From assembly GCF_016411865.1 (NCBI RefSeq), contig NZ_JAEKJA010000021.1:97627-161626 (forward strand): a stretch of DNA of 64,000 nt, in the 5' to 3' direction. The notes under the pieces are model-generated. The model was not told the origin of the DNA. It searched no databases and saw only the letters and a list, made by a program, of their open reading frames with translations. Numbering within the stretch: position 1 is the first letter of the stretch; every line of letters begins with the position of its first letter. Both the position numbers and the translations under genes were made by a program. Positions 53,808-62,234 of this stretch are shown piece by piece. Origin of the DNA: Acuticoccus mangrovi. Lineage in GTDB: Bacteria > Pseudomonadota > Alphaproteobacteria > Rhizobiales > Amorphaceae.

Positions 53808-53819
53808 ATTGTATGCAGA
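53808..53819 (+). promoter_or_regulatory. Possible regulator site before the TPP enzyme gene
   Basis: ATTGTATGCAGA lies 19 bases before the TPP enzyme start. It differs at one base from AATGTATGCAGA on the minus strand at 48935-48946, upstream of the amino-acid ABC operon. The TGTAT core resembles FadR-type GntR sites. No GntR gene is in the window, so this is a motif-level suggestion. Confidence 0.3.
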
Positions 53820-53838
53820 ATGGAGCGCAGAAACTTAG

Positions 53839-55566
53839 ATGACAGAGGATGGCTCTCAAATGATGCGTGGTCTTTTGCACAATGACCGCGTGACGGGCGC
53901 CGAAGCGGCAGTGATGTCGCTGGCCTCTCATGGTGTCGAGTACGTTTTCGGACTGTGCGGCGACACCAGCCTTCCCTTCTACGACGCCCTTGCCCGGCTC
54001 AACCACGGGATCACCCACGTGCTCGCGCGCGACGAGCGGTCGGCCGCCTACATGGCCGACGCCTACGCGCGGGTGACCGGCAAGGTCGGCGTGTGCGAGG
54101 GACCGTCGGGGGGAGGGGCGACCTACATCCTGCCCGGCGTCGTGGAGGCCAACGAAAGCTCCACCGCCATGGTCTGCATCACCTCCGACGTTCCGGTCAC
54201 CGCGCGCGGGCGCTATCCTCTCACCGAGCTCGACCAGACGGCGATGTTCCGCCCGCTGACCAAGGCGGCGACGACGATCGACCACGTCGACCAGATCCCG
54301 GACGTGTTCCGCAAGTCGTTCCGGGCCGCCACCACCGGCCGGCCGGGCGCGGCGCACATCGCGCTGCCCTACGATCTCCAGAAGCAGACGCTCGATCCCT
54401 CGAAGGTGTGGGCGCTGGCCCGGCACGGCCGCTTCCCCGCCTTCCGCGCCGGGCCGGATCCGGAGACCGTCGAGGAGGCGCTCGAGGTCATCCTCGCCGC
54501 GAAGCGGCCCGTCTTCGTGGTGGGCGGCGGCGTCATCCTCAGCCACGCCATGGAGGAGCTGGAGGAGCTCGCGGCGCTGCTTCAGGCCCCGGTCGCCTCC
54601 ACCATCTCCGGCCATGGCGCGATTTCCGACATGCATCCGCTCGCGGTGGGGGTGGTAGGCGCCAACGGCGGCACCGACGCCACGCGCGAGCTTCTCCAGG
54701 ACGCCGACTGCGTGATCTTCGTCGGCTGCCGCGCCGGCTCGACCACGACCGAGCACGGCAAGGTTCCCGGCCCCGGCACGTCGATCGTCCACATCGACGC
54801 CGACCCGATGGTGGTCGGCGCCAACTACCGCTGCGATGCGGGCATCGTGGCCGACGCCAAGCTCGCCCTCGCCGCGCTGCTCGAGGCGCTGAGGACGAGC
54901 GACGTCAAGGCAGACGGCGTCCTCGCGGGCAAGCTCGAGGCGATGCGCCTCAAGAAGTGGGAGATGTTCAACCGTCTCGCGGTGTCCGACGAGCGCCCGA
55001 TCCGCCCGGAGCGGCTGCTGGCGGCGCTGCAGACCCACATGCCGCAGGACGGCATCATCGTCGCCGATCCGGGGACGCCGTGCCCCTATTTCTCCGGCTA
55101 CTACCGCCTGCCGATCGCCGGTCGCCACTTCATCACCAACCGCGCCCACGGCGCGCTCGGCTTCTCGCTGTCGGCGGGTATCGGCGCCTGGTACGGCCGG
55201 CAGGATGCGACGGTGGTGTCGGTGATGGGCGACGGCAGCTTCGGCTTCGCCGTCGGCGAGATGGAAACCCTCACCCGCATGAACGTGCCGCTGAAGATGG
55301 TGGTGATCTCCAACGCCTCGTTCGGCTGGATCAAGGCGAGCCAGAATTCGGGCTACGGGTCGCGCTACTTCTCGGTCGACTTCTCGCGCACCGACCATGC
55401 TCGCGTGGCCGAGAGCTACGGCATCAAGTCCTGGCGCGTTGAGGACCCCGCCGCGGTGGAGCCGGCCGTGAAGGACGCCCTCGCGCACGACGGCCCGGCG
55501 CTGATCGACATCGTGGCCCAGCCCCTCCAGGAGACGAACGTGCCCGTCTCGGCCTGGATGGGCTGA
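53839..55566 (+). CDS. TPP-dependent acetolactate-synthase-like enzyme
   Basis: The 575-residue protein has the three domains of the TPP enzyme family. E66 in LARDERSAAYMADAYARVTGK is the activating Glu, RPVFVVGGGVILSHA lies in the central domain, and VMGDGSFGFAVGEMETL with NASFGWIK forms the TPP/Mg site at about 460-500. The family includes acetolactate synthase, benzoylformate decarboxylase and similar enzymes. No synthase small subunit follows, so a catabolic decarboxylase or carboligase is more likely. With an aminotransferase upstream it may act on the resulting 2-oxo acid. Confidence 0.85.
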   Translation: MTEDGSQMMRGLLHNDRVTGAEAAVMSLASHGVEYVFGLCGDTSLPFYDALARLNHGITHVLARDERSAAYMADAYARVTGKVGVCEGPSGGGATYILPGVVEANESSTAMVCITSDVPVTARGRYPLTELDQTAMFRPLTKAATTIDHVDQIPDVFRKSFRAATTGRPGAAHIALPYDLQKQTLDPSKVWALARHGRFPAFRAGPDPETVEEALEVILAAKRPVFVVGGGVILSHAMEELEELAALLQAPVASTISGHGAISDMHPLAVGVVGANGGTDATRELLQDADCVIFVGCRAGSTTTEHGKVPGPGTSIVHIDADPMVVGANYRCDAGIVADAKLALAALLEALRTSDVKADGVLAGKLEAMRLKKWEMFNRLAVSDERPIRPERLLAALQTHMPQDGIIVADPGTPCPYFSGYYRLPIAGRHFITNRAHGALGFSLSAGIGAWYGRQDATVVSVMGDGSFGFAVGEMETLTRMNVPLKMVVISNASFGWIKASQNSGYGSRYFSVDFSRTDHARVAESYGIKSWRVEDPAAVEPAVKDALAHDGPALIDIVAQPLQETNVPVSAWMG

Positions 55567-55686
55567 TCGGCGAGCGCGCCTCGTCCGCGCACGGCGCGGC
55601 GCGCAGCCGAACCCCCGCCATTCGTCCCACCCCGCCCCGGCGGCGACCGAAGGAGTTTCACTGATGTTGTTCCGAGGAGAGAGTCG

Positions 55687-56430
55687 ATGACGGACGGACA
55701 GGAAGGCGCGCCGGTCGCCGTCGTGACGGGAGGCGCCAGCGGTATCGGCCTCGGCGTCGCCCAGCATTTCGCCAGCGAGGGGATGCGGGTCGTCGTGTGG
55801 GACTGGAACGACGCCACCTTGGCGGAGGCGTCGGCGGGGGCCGGCTTCGCCCTCACGCGGCAGGTGGACGTGACCGACGAGGCCTCCGTGAAGGCCGCGA
55901 CCGACGAGGTCGCCGAGCGGTTCGGGCGCATCGACATTCTGGTCAACTCGGCGGGCATCGCCGGCAGCCAGGCCCCCATCACGGACTACGCGCTCGCCGA
56001 CTGGGAGCGCTGCCTGTCGGTCAATCTCACCGGCACCTTCCTGTGCTGCAAGCACGTCGTCGCCGTGATGGAGCGGAACGACTACGGCCGCATCGTGAAC
56101 CTCTCCTCGATGTCCGGGCGGCAGGGTACGCCCCGCTCGCCGGCCTATTCGGCGGCGAAGGCCGGTGTCATCGGCCTCACCAACGCCCTGGGCCGCGAGC
56201 TCGTGCAGACGAACATCCGCATCAACTGCATCGCGCCGTCGGCCATCGAGACGGAGTTCATGCGCTCGGTGCCCAAGGCGCGGTTCGACGCGGCGATCGC
56301 GCTGATCCCGCTCGGCCGGCTCGGTCGCGTCGAGGAGGTGGTCGCGATGATCGCCTTCCTCGCCTCGGAGGGATGCTCGTTCACGACCGGGGCTGTCTTC
56401 GACCTCTCGGGCGGCCGCGCCGCGATCTGA
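55687..56430 (+). CDS. Short-chain dehydrogenase/reductase (FabG-like)
   Basis: The 247-residue SDR has TGGASGIG at 14-21, NSAG at 87-90, N113, S141 and the catalytic pair Y154/K158 in YSAAKAG. SFTTGAVFDLSGG ends the fold. It lies 120 bases after the TPP enzyme. An aldehyde or ketone product of that enzyme is a likely substrate. Its last 50 bases overlap the antisense beta-lactamase-fold gene. Confidence 0.92.
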   Translation: MTDGQEGAPVAVVTGGASGIGLGVAQHFASEGMRVVVWDWNDATLAEASAGAGFALTRQVDVTDEASVKAATDEVAERFGRIDILVNSAGIAGSQAPITDYALADWERCLSVNLTGTFLCCKHVVAVMERNDYGRIVNLSSMSGRQGTPRSPAYSAAKAGVIGLTNALGRELVQTNIRINCIAPSAIETEFMRSVPKARFDAAIALIPLGRLGRVEEVVAMIAFLASEGCSFTTGAVFDLSGGRAAI

Positions 56431-57406
56431 GCGCGTCCCGCCGGCTCGGACGGGACGGCCGCTGATCAGGATCGGCGGCCGTCATCACGAAGTAGTCGTA
56501 GACGAGGCGCGCGATGTCGGCGACGACCCGGTCGCGCGCCTCCATCGGCAAGGGGGAGGCCTTGCAGTAGATCGCGAGGGCGACGGGGGCAGCCTCGCCC
56601 GCGAGGGTGAGATAGCCGACGTCGTTCGACGTGCCGCGGCCGCTCCCGGTCTTGTTGGCGAGTGGGACGCCCTGCGGTAGCCGACCGCCGATCCGCTCCC
56701 GCGCCCGCGTGCGCCCCATGATGTCGATGAGCCTGTCGCGTGAGGCGGCGTCGACGATGCGGCCCTGCCATGCGGCTCGCAGGATCGCGAGCATGTCGGC
56801 GGGCGTGCCGTGGTCGCGCTCGGCGTGGCGATAGCCCCCGTCGGGCCCCGGCTGCCGGTTGCGGGCATCGTGCTGGGCCGCCGAGATCTCCGCCAAAGCC
56901 TCGCGGATCGACACGCTCGGCGAGGGGAGGGCGATTTCGTGCAGCACGGCGAGTGCCTCCCGCATCGTCCGTCTCACCTCGAAATTCGGCAGGCCCAGCT
57001 CTTCGACGAAGTCCGCGACCGCCGGCGGCCCGCCCACCAGGCGAAAGAGCACGTCGGTCGCGGTATTGTCGCTGTGGGTGATCATCACCTCGAGGAGGTT
57101 GTGAACCGAGAGGCTGAGGCCGGGATGCGGAAACTCCGCGCCGAGGACGGAGAGGGGCGCGAAGTCCGCCGGCTCGACGTCCACGGGGTCTGACAGGCGG
57201 AGCTCTCCGGCCTCCGCCATCTTCAGGACGAGGAGCGCCAGCGGCACCTTGACGGTGCTCGCAAGCGGAAACCGCGTGGCGGCGCGGTAGGCGAGCTGCG
57301 CGCCGTTGCCGAGATGCTCGGCGGCGACCCCCACCGAGCCTGCGCTATGGGCGGCGATGCGGGCGATCTCGCGCTCGGCGTTGCGCCGGACGTGCTCGGT
57401 GTCCAT
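56381..57406 (-). CDS. Class A beta-lactamase-fold serine hydrolase
   Basis: The 341-residue protein has the Ser-x-x-Lys motif STVK (S50, K53), SDN at 112-114 and KTG at 252-254, so the serine-based penicillin-binding fold is intact. The omega-loop RxExxLN of true class A enzymes is not seen. The region has HDARNRQPGPDGG instead. There is no signal peptide (MDTEHVRRNAEREIARIAAH), so the protein may be cytoplasmic. The last about 30 residues are Arg/Pro-rich and overlap the SDR gene antisense. It follows a DapA-like gene by 18 bases in the ABC operon. An amidase or peptidase role is as likely as beta-lactam resistance. Confidence 0.82.
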   Translation of the reverse strand: MDTEHVRRNAEREIARIAAHSAGSVGVAAEHLGNGAQLAYRAATRFPLASTVKVPLALLVLKMAEAGELRLSDPVDVEPADFAPLSVLGAEFPHPGLSLSVHNLLEVMITHSDNTATDVLFRLVGGPPAVADFVEELGLPNFEVRRTMREALAVLHEIALPSPSVSIREALAEISAAQHDARNRQPGPDGGYRHAERDHGTPADMLAILRAAWQGRIVDAASRDRLIDIMGRTRARERIGGRLPQGVPLANKTGSGRGTSNDVGYLTLAGEAAPVALAIYCKASPLPMEARDRVVADIARLVYDYFVMTAADPDQRPSRPSRRDALRSRRGRPRGRRQPRS

Positions 57407-57424
57407 CCCGGAGCCTCGCCGCGC

Positions 57425-58357
57425 CTACCCCCGCTTCTCGAGGCCCGACAGGACGATCGCCTCGCGCAGCGCGTTCACCTCGTTTTCCGGGAGCTTGACG
57501 AGGGGAGGGCGCACGACCGGGCTCGGAATCCGCCCGAGCGCGAAGAGGACTTCCTTGGTGCGGTTGTGAAGGTCGTGGGTGGGCGGCACGTAGAGCGCGT
57601 CCGTGATCGGCACCAGCTTGTCGTTGACGGCGCGCGCCTGCACGAGGTCGTCGGCCTTGATCGCCCGGAACAGCGCGAGCTGCAGGTCGCACATGATGCT
57701 GCCGATGCTGGAGCAGAGGCCGTTGCACCCCATCGCGAGCGAGCCCATCAGCCACGCGCTGTGGGCGCTGATGACGTTGACCGGCACGTCGCGGGTCTGC
57801 AGCGTGCGGATGAAGCGCTGATGGAGCGCCGGATCGTTGCCCCAGTCCTTGAGCGAGGTGATCGCCGGGACGGTGTCGACGAGCTTCATCACGGTGTCGA
57901 AGGTGTAGCCGCGTCCGGTCGCGGCCGGGAACTGGTAGAGCATGATCGGCAGCGAACAGGCATCGGCGATGAGCCCGATGTGGCGGTGGGCCACCTCCGG
58001 CCGGAACGGACCGCCCTTCGGCGGATAGACCATCAAGGTCGACGCCCCCGCCTTCTCCGCCGACTGTGCGGCCTCGACCGCCTCGCGGCCTTCGCCGTAG
58101 ACGCTGGCGATCACCGGAATGCGGCCGTTGACCTCCTCCAGCATGATATCGACGAAGCGCTGCCATTCCTCGAAGCTCAGGACCTCGACCTCGCTCGACT
58201 GGGCGAGGCCGGACAGGCCCTCGGTCAGCAGGATGTCGCGAACGTGCTGGCGCACTCCGGCCTCGTCGACCGAGTAGTCGTCGTTGAAGGGAACGAGGCA
58301 AGCCGCGCTGACGCCCGAGGTCTCAGGAAAAGCGGATGCTGTCACGCAGAGCTCCAT
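57425..58357 (-). CDS. DapA-family aldolase/lyase 1
   Basis: The 310-residue (beta/alpha)8 protein has the Schiff-base lysine K170 in AITSLKDWGNDP and Tyr141 in MLYQFPAATG, as in dihydrodipicolinate synthase/N-acetylneuraminate lyase proteins. The GTTGE motif is replaced by AQSSEVEVLS, so pyruvate/aspartate-semialdehyde chemistry is not assured. The start ATG at 58357 is 27 bases downstream of the ABC ATPase gene. A second DapA-like protein is encoded in the same operon. Both probably act on compounds imported by it. Confidence 0.85.
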   Translation of the reverse strand: MELCVTASAFPETSGVSAACLVPFNDDYSVDEAGVRQHVRDILLTEGLSGLAQSSEVEVLSFEEWQRFVDIMLEEVNGRIPVIASVYGEGREAVEAAQSAEKAGASTLMVYPPKGGPFRPEVAHRHIGLIADACSLPIMLYQFPAATGRGYTFDTVMKLVDTVPAITSLKDWGNDPALHQRFIRTLQTRDVPVNVISAHSAWLMGSLAMGCNGLCSSIGSIMCDLQLALFRAIKADDLVQARAVNDKLVPITDALYVPPTHDLHNRTKEVLFALGRIPSPVVRPPLVKLPENEVNALREAIVLSGLEKRG

Positions 58358-58383
58358 GATTTGGCAAGCCGCATGCGCGCGAT

Positions 58384-59490
58384 CTAGCCATTGAGAAAAA
58401 GCCCGGCCTCCACCGGCCAGGACACGGTGACTTGGATGCCGATCGGCAGACGCGTGCGGTGCTGGTTCGCCAACTCCTGGACGATGACCGTGTCGCCGTT
58501 GGGCAGGCCCACATAGTGTTTCACGACGCTGCCCGTCGCGATGGTGTGCTTCAGCTCGCCGCTCACGACGTTCGCGTCGCCGGTGGCCTCGCCCGGCTGC
58601 GCGAGTCTCGCGGCCTCCGGGCGGAACATCAGCGTTCCCCGCGTGCCGGCCGTGCAGGTCCCGCGGGAGACGCGGCAGCGCGTTCCGCCGGCGATCTCCA
58701 GGATCGCCGGATCGCCCTCGGTCCGGACGGTGGCCTCGATCAGGGTCGACTGGCCGAGGAAGTCCGCGGCGAACACGGACGCGGGGTCGAAATAGAGCTC
58801 GTCGGTCGTGCCGAGCTGCTCGATCTTCCCGCCCTTCATGAGGACGATCCGATCCGACATGTTGAGCGCTTCTTCCTGGTCGTGGGTGACGTAGAGGATC
58901 GTGACGCCGAGCTCCTTGTGCAGGCGCTTGATCTCGATCTGCATCTGCTCGCGCAGGTTCTTGTCGAGGGCGCCGAGCGGCTCGTCCATCAGGATGATGT
59001 TCGGGTTGTAGACGATGCACCGGGCCAGCGAGATGCGCTGCTGCTGACCGCCGGACAGCTCCTTCGGCTTGCGGTCGGCGACGTGGGGCAGCTGGATCAG
59101 CTCCAGGACGTCGCGGACGCGGCGGTTGATCTCGCGCTTCGGCAGGTGCCGGATATGCAGCGGGAAGGCGATGTTCTGAAAGATCGTCATATGCGGCATC
59201 AGCGCATAGTTCTGAAACACCATCCCGAGCCCGCGCTTCGCCGGCGGCGTCGCCGTGACGTCGGTGCCGGCGATCACCACACGCCCGGCCGTGGGCGAGG
59301 TCATGCCGGCGATCAGGTTGAGGAGGGTCGTCTTCCCCGATCCGCTCGGCCCGAGGAGGGTCATGAACTCGCCCTTCGCCACCTGCAGATCGGTCGTGTC
59401 GAGGGCAATGACATCCGCGTATTCCTTCCGCACTCCGTCGAGGGAGATCATCGGAGTGGAAGTGTCGATGGCGTTGTCACTCAAGTTCAT
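58384..59490 (-). CDS. Polyamine/opine-type ABC transporter ATPase (PotA family)
   Basis: This 368-residue ATPase has Walker A GPSGSGKTT at 47-55, signature LSGGQQQRISLAR, Walker B IILMDEPLGALDKNLR, and H-loop VTHDQEEAL. A C-terminal TOBE-like domain follows from about 280, with FRPEAARLAQPG. It overlaps the permease gene by ATGA. The PotABCD family transports polyamines, opines and related cations. The substrate here is unknown. Confidence 0.9.
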   Translation of the reverse strand: MNLSDNAIDTSTPMISLDGVRKEYADVIALDTTDLQVAKGEFMTLLGPSGSGKTTLLNLIAGMTSPTAGRVVIAGTDVTATPPAKRGLGMVFQNYALMPHMTIFQNIAFPLHIRHLPKREINRRVRDVLELIQLPHVADRKPKELSGGQQQRISLARCIVYNPNIILMDEPLGALDKNLREQMQIEIKRLHKELGVTILYVTHDQEEALNMSDRIVLMKGGKIEQLGTTDELYFDPASVFAADFLGQSTLIEATVRTEGDPAILEIAGGTRCRVSRGTCTAGTRGTLMFRPEAARLAQPGEATGDANVVSGELKHTIATGSVVKHYVGLPNGDTVIVQELANQHRTRLPIGIQVTVSWPVEAGLFLNG

Positions 59491-60281
59491 GCTTCCTTTT
59501 TCTGCATTGCGGCCATGACGATGCAGGCAAAGACGGTGAGGCCGGTCAGCATGGTGGACACGGCCGCAAGCACCGGCGAGATGTCGAACATGATGCTGGA
59601 GTACATCTTCACCGGAAGCGTCATGTGGCCGGCGCGCACGAGGAACCACGACACGATCACCTCGTCGAACGACGTGACGAAGGCGAAGAGCCAGCCGATG
59701 GTGAGCGCCGGCGCCAGGAGCGGGACGGTGACGCGGCGGAAGACGGTGAAGAGGCCCGCGCCCATGACCGTCGCGACGGTCTCGAGGGTCTCGTCGATGT
59801 GGCGCAGCCCGGCCGACACCGTGACGAGCACGAAGGGCAGCGTCATCACCACGTGGCCGAGGATGAGGCGGGCGTCGTTGTTCCGGATGCCCAGCATGTT
59901 GAGGTAGAGGTAGAGGGCGAGGGCGATCGCGACGCCCGGGATCATGATCGGGCTGTGCAGGAAGAGGGACACGAGCCCCTTTCCTCTGAACCGGCTTCGT
60001 GCCAGCCCGATCGCCGCCGCCGTTCCCATCACCAGCGACAGGGTGGCGCTGAGGATGGCGATGCGGAAGCTGAGGAGCGCCGATTGCGTCCAACCGGGCT
60101 CGGCGAAGAAGCGGCGGAAGAGGTCCAGCGAGAAGCCGGTCGGCGGAAACACCAGATCGCGCTTGTCGCCGAACGACATGATGATCACGATCGCCGTCGG
60201 CAGGATGAGGAAGACGAAGACGAAGATGGCGGCGGCGAGGCCCACGCCGCGCCATGTCATGATGTGGCGGGACGAGATCAT
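59487..60281 (-). CDS. ABC transporter permease (PotC family)
   Basis: The 264-residue permease has six helices. The N-terminal helix is GLAAAIFVFVFLILPTAIVIIMSF. The EAA-type loop ETVATVMGAGLFTVFRRVTVPLLAPAL is well formed. It overlaps the ATPase start and the other permease end by four bases each, so translation is coupled. Confidence 0.9.
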   Translation of the reverse strand: MISSRHIMTWRGVGLAAAIFVFVFLILPTAIVIIMSFGDKRDLVFPPTGFSLDLFRRFFAEPGWTQSALLSFRIAILSATLSLVMGTAAAIGLARSRFRGKGLVSLFLHSPIMIPGVAIALALYLYLNMLGIRNNDARLILGHVVMTLPFVLVTVSAGLRHIDETLETVATVMGAGLFTVFRRVTVPLLAPALTIGWLFAFVTSFDEVIVSWFLVRAGHMTLPVKMYSSIMFDISPVLAAVSTMLTGLTVFACIVMAAMQKKEA

Positions 60282-61168
60282 GCGCGCTGCTCTCCGGCGA
60301 GGGCGGCACCGGCCCGCGTCTTGAAGAGCAGCGCGACGAACAGGGCCGCCGTCAGCAACAGCATGACGGCGATGGTCGAGGCCATCTGCCAGTTGAGCGC
60401 TTCGCGGAGATAGAATTCGACGAGGTTCGCGAGCATCACGTCCTGGCGGCCGCCGAGGAGGGCCGGCACCACGTAGAAGCCCAGCGAGAGGATGAAGACG
60501 AGCGCCGAGCCGGCGATGACGCCGGGCATGCTGAGGGGCAGCACGACCCGGCGGAAGACGACGAGCTTGGAGGCGCCCATGATCGACGCCGCGCGGGGCA
60601 GATCCGGCGGAATGCTTCGCAGGCTCGTCAAGATGGTGAGCACCAGGAACGGCACCAGATAGTGCGTCATGCCGATGATCACGCCGACCCGGTTGAAGAG
60701 CAGCTTCACGCTCGGCAGCCCCACCAGGCCGAGGAGCTGGTTCACCACGCCGGCCTGCCCGAAGATGACGGTGAACGCGTAGCTCTTGACGAGGATGCTG
60801 GTCCAGAACGGCACGAGCACCAGCAGCATGAGGAAGGCGCGCACGCGCGCCGACTGGTAGTTCATGTAGAGCGCGATCGGGTAGGCGAGCAGGAGCGAGG
60901 TGATGGTGGCGAGGGCGCTGATCTGCAGCGTGGTCCACGTCACCTTGTAGAAGAGGCTCGAGGTCGCGACCTGCTGATAGGACCCGATGCTGAAGGCGCC
61001 GGTGGTCTTGTCGGCCAGGCTGACGGACACGACGTAGGCGAGCGGCACGGCGTAGACGAACAGCATGAAGAGCGTCGCCGGCGCGATCAGGAGCGCGGTG
61101 TAGAGGGCGTGTCGCTGCTCCAGCGTGAGCTGCCGGCGCTTTGGTGTGGCGGGGGTCCCGTCACCCAT
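60278..61168 (-). CDS. ABC transporter permease (PotB family)
   Basis: The 296-residue permease has an N-terminal helix ALYTALLIAPATLFMLFVYAVPLAYVVSVSL and the EAA loop PRAASIMGASKLVVFRRVVLPLSMPGV. The ATG at 61168 (MGDGTPATPKRR) is preferred to one 15 codons upstream that lies inside the DapA-like gene, since only an eight-base overlap remains. It forms the channel with the PotC-type protein. Confidence 0.88.
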   Translation of the reverse strand: MGDGTPATPKRRQLTLEQRHALYTALLIAPATLFMLFVYAVPLAYVVSVSLADKTTGAFSIGSYQQVATSSLFYKVTWTTLQISALATITSLLLAYPIALYMNYQSARVRAFLMLLVLVPFWTSILVKSYAFTVIFGQAGVVNQLLGLVGLPSVKLLFNRVGVIIGMTHYLVPFLVLTILTSLRSIPPDLPRAASIMGASKLVVFRRVVLPLSMPGVIAGSALVFILSLGFYVVPALLGGRQDVMLANLVEFYLREALNWQMASTIAVMLLLTAALFVALLFKTRAGAALAGEQRA

Positions 61169-62099
61169 GGACGGGCTCTTTGTGGAGGAGGCCGGTGGTC
61201 TCGAGGGCGGCATGGATGCGCGCCACCGCCGTGGCGTCGAGCCGCGACACCGGCGGTCGGACGGCCGCGGAGCGGATGCGGCCGAGCTGCAGGAGCGCTT
61301 CCTTGCAGCCGGTGTGAAGGTTGACGGTCGGCAGCTCGTAGAGCGTCTGCGTGATCGGGACGATGCGATCGTTGATCGCGCGAGCGGCCGCCATGTCGTT
61401 GCGCTGCACGGCCTCGAACAGGGCGATCTGCAGCTCGGAGATGACGCTGCCCACGCTGGAGCAGAGGCCGCTCGCCCCCATCACCAGCGAGGCCATCAGC
61501 CAGTTGCTGTGCGCGGTGATGATGTTCACCGGCCGCGGAAGGCTCTGGAAGGTTCGGATGTTGCGCTGATGCAGCGCCGGGTCGTTGCAGAAGTCCTTGA
61601 TGGCGCGGATCGAGGGTACCTTGTCGACGAGCATCCGCAGCGTCTCGATCGGCCAGCTGATGCCGCTTGCGACCGGGAACTGGTAGACGACGAGCGGCAA
61701 ACCGCTGGCGTCGGCGATGCTTTCGAAATGGCGCAGCGCGAGGGCGGGGTCTTCGCGGCCCATGCTGCGGGGCGGGCGCACGATCAGCGCGGAGGCCCCT
61801 TTGTCGGCGGCCATGCGGGCGAGACGGGCCGCCTCGCGATACTGCGCGGGGTGCACGCCGAATGCGATCGGCAGGCGGCCGCCGACCTCCTCCACGAGGA
61901 TGTCGACGACGCGCTCCAATTCGCCATATTCGCAGAATTCCAGGTCGACCTGGGCGACGCCCGCGAGCCCGGGCAGCGCGGCCACGTACCGCAGGTGGCT
62001 GCGATAGTCCTGCTCGGCGATGGCATGGTCATCTTCGAAGGGAAGAATGCACGCCGCGATGACGCCTTTCGGGTCGGGGAAGGGGATGGGTGCGGTCAT
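61161..62099 (-). CDS. DapA-family aldolase/lyase 2
   Basis: This 312-residue protein is a paralogue of the one at 57425. K168 in SIRAIKDFCNDP and Tyr139 in LVVYQFPVASG are the catalytic pair of the DapA/NAL superfamily. The GTTGE loop is replaced by AQVDLEFCEY. It lies between the binding-protein and PotB-type genes. The paralogue has the same NDPALHQR segment after the lysine. Duplicate lyases in one importer operon suggest related but distinct steps or substrates. Confidence 0.85.
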   Translation of the reverse strand: MTAPIPFPDPKGVIAACILPFEDDHAIAEQDYRSHLRYVAALPGLAGVAQVDLEFCEYGELERVVDILVEEVGGRLPIAFGVHPAQYREAARLARMAADKGASALIVRPPRSMGREDPALALRHFESIADASGLPLVVYQFPVASGISWPIETLRMLVDKVPSIRAIKDFCNDPALHQRNIRTFQSLPRPVNIITAHSNWLMASLVMGASGLCSSVGSVISELQIALFEAVQRNDMAAARAINDRIVPITQTLYELPTVNLHTGCKEALLQLGRIRSAAVRPPVSRLDATAVARIHAALETTGLLHKEPVHG

Positions 62100-62234
62100 G
62101 TATCGATGGGTCCTGGCGGATGATCGAGACGGATGATCGAAGCGGCCGGCGGGTCGTGGACACGGCGAGCGGTAGCGAGCCGCCCGCCGCGCTCTCTCGA
62201 GGCCGGGCGCGTCCGCGCCCGCCTCGATCGGGGG

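Noticed and set aside
53806..56055. 749-residue frame antisense to the TPP enzyme
   Set aside because: It is a composition-driven shadow. The plus-strand protein has clear TPP motifs.
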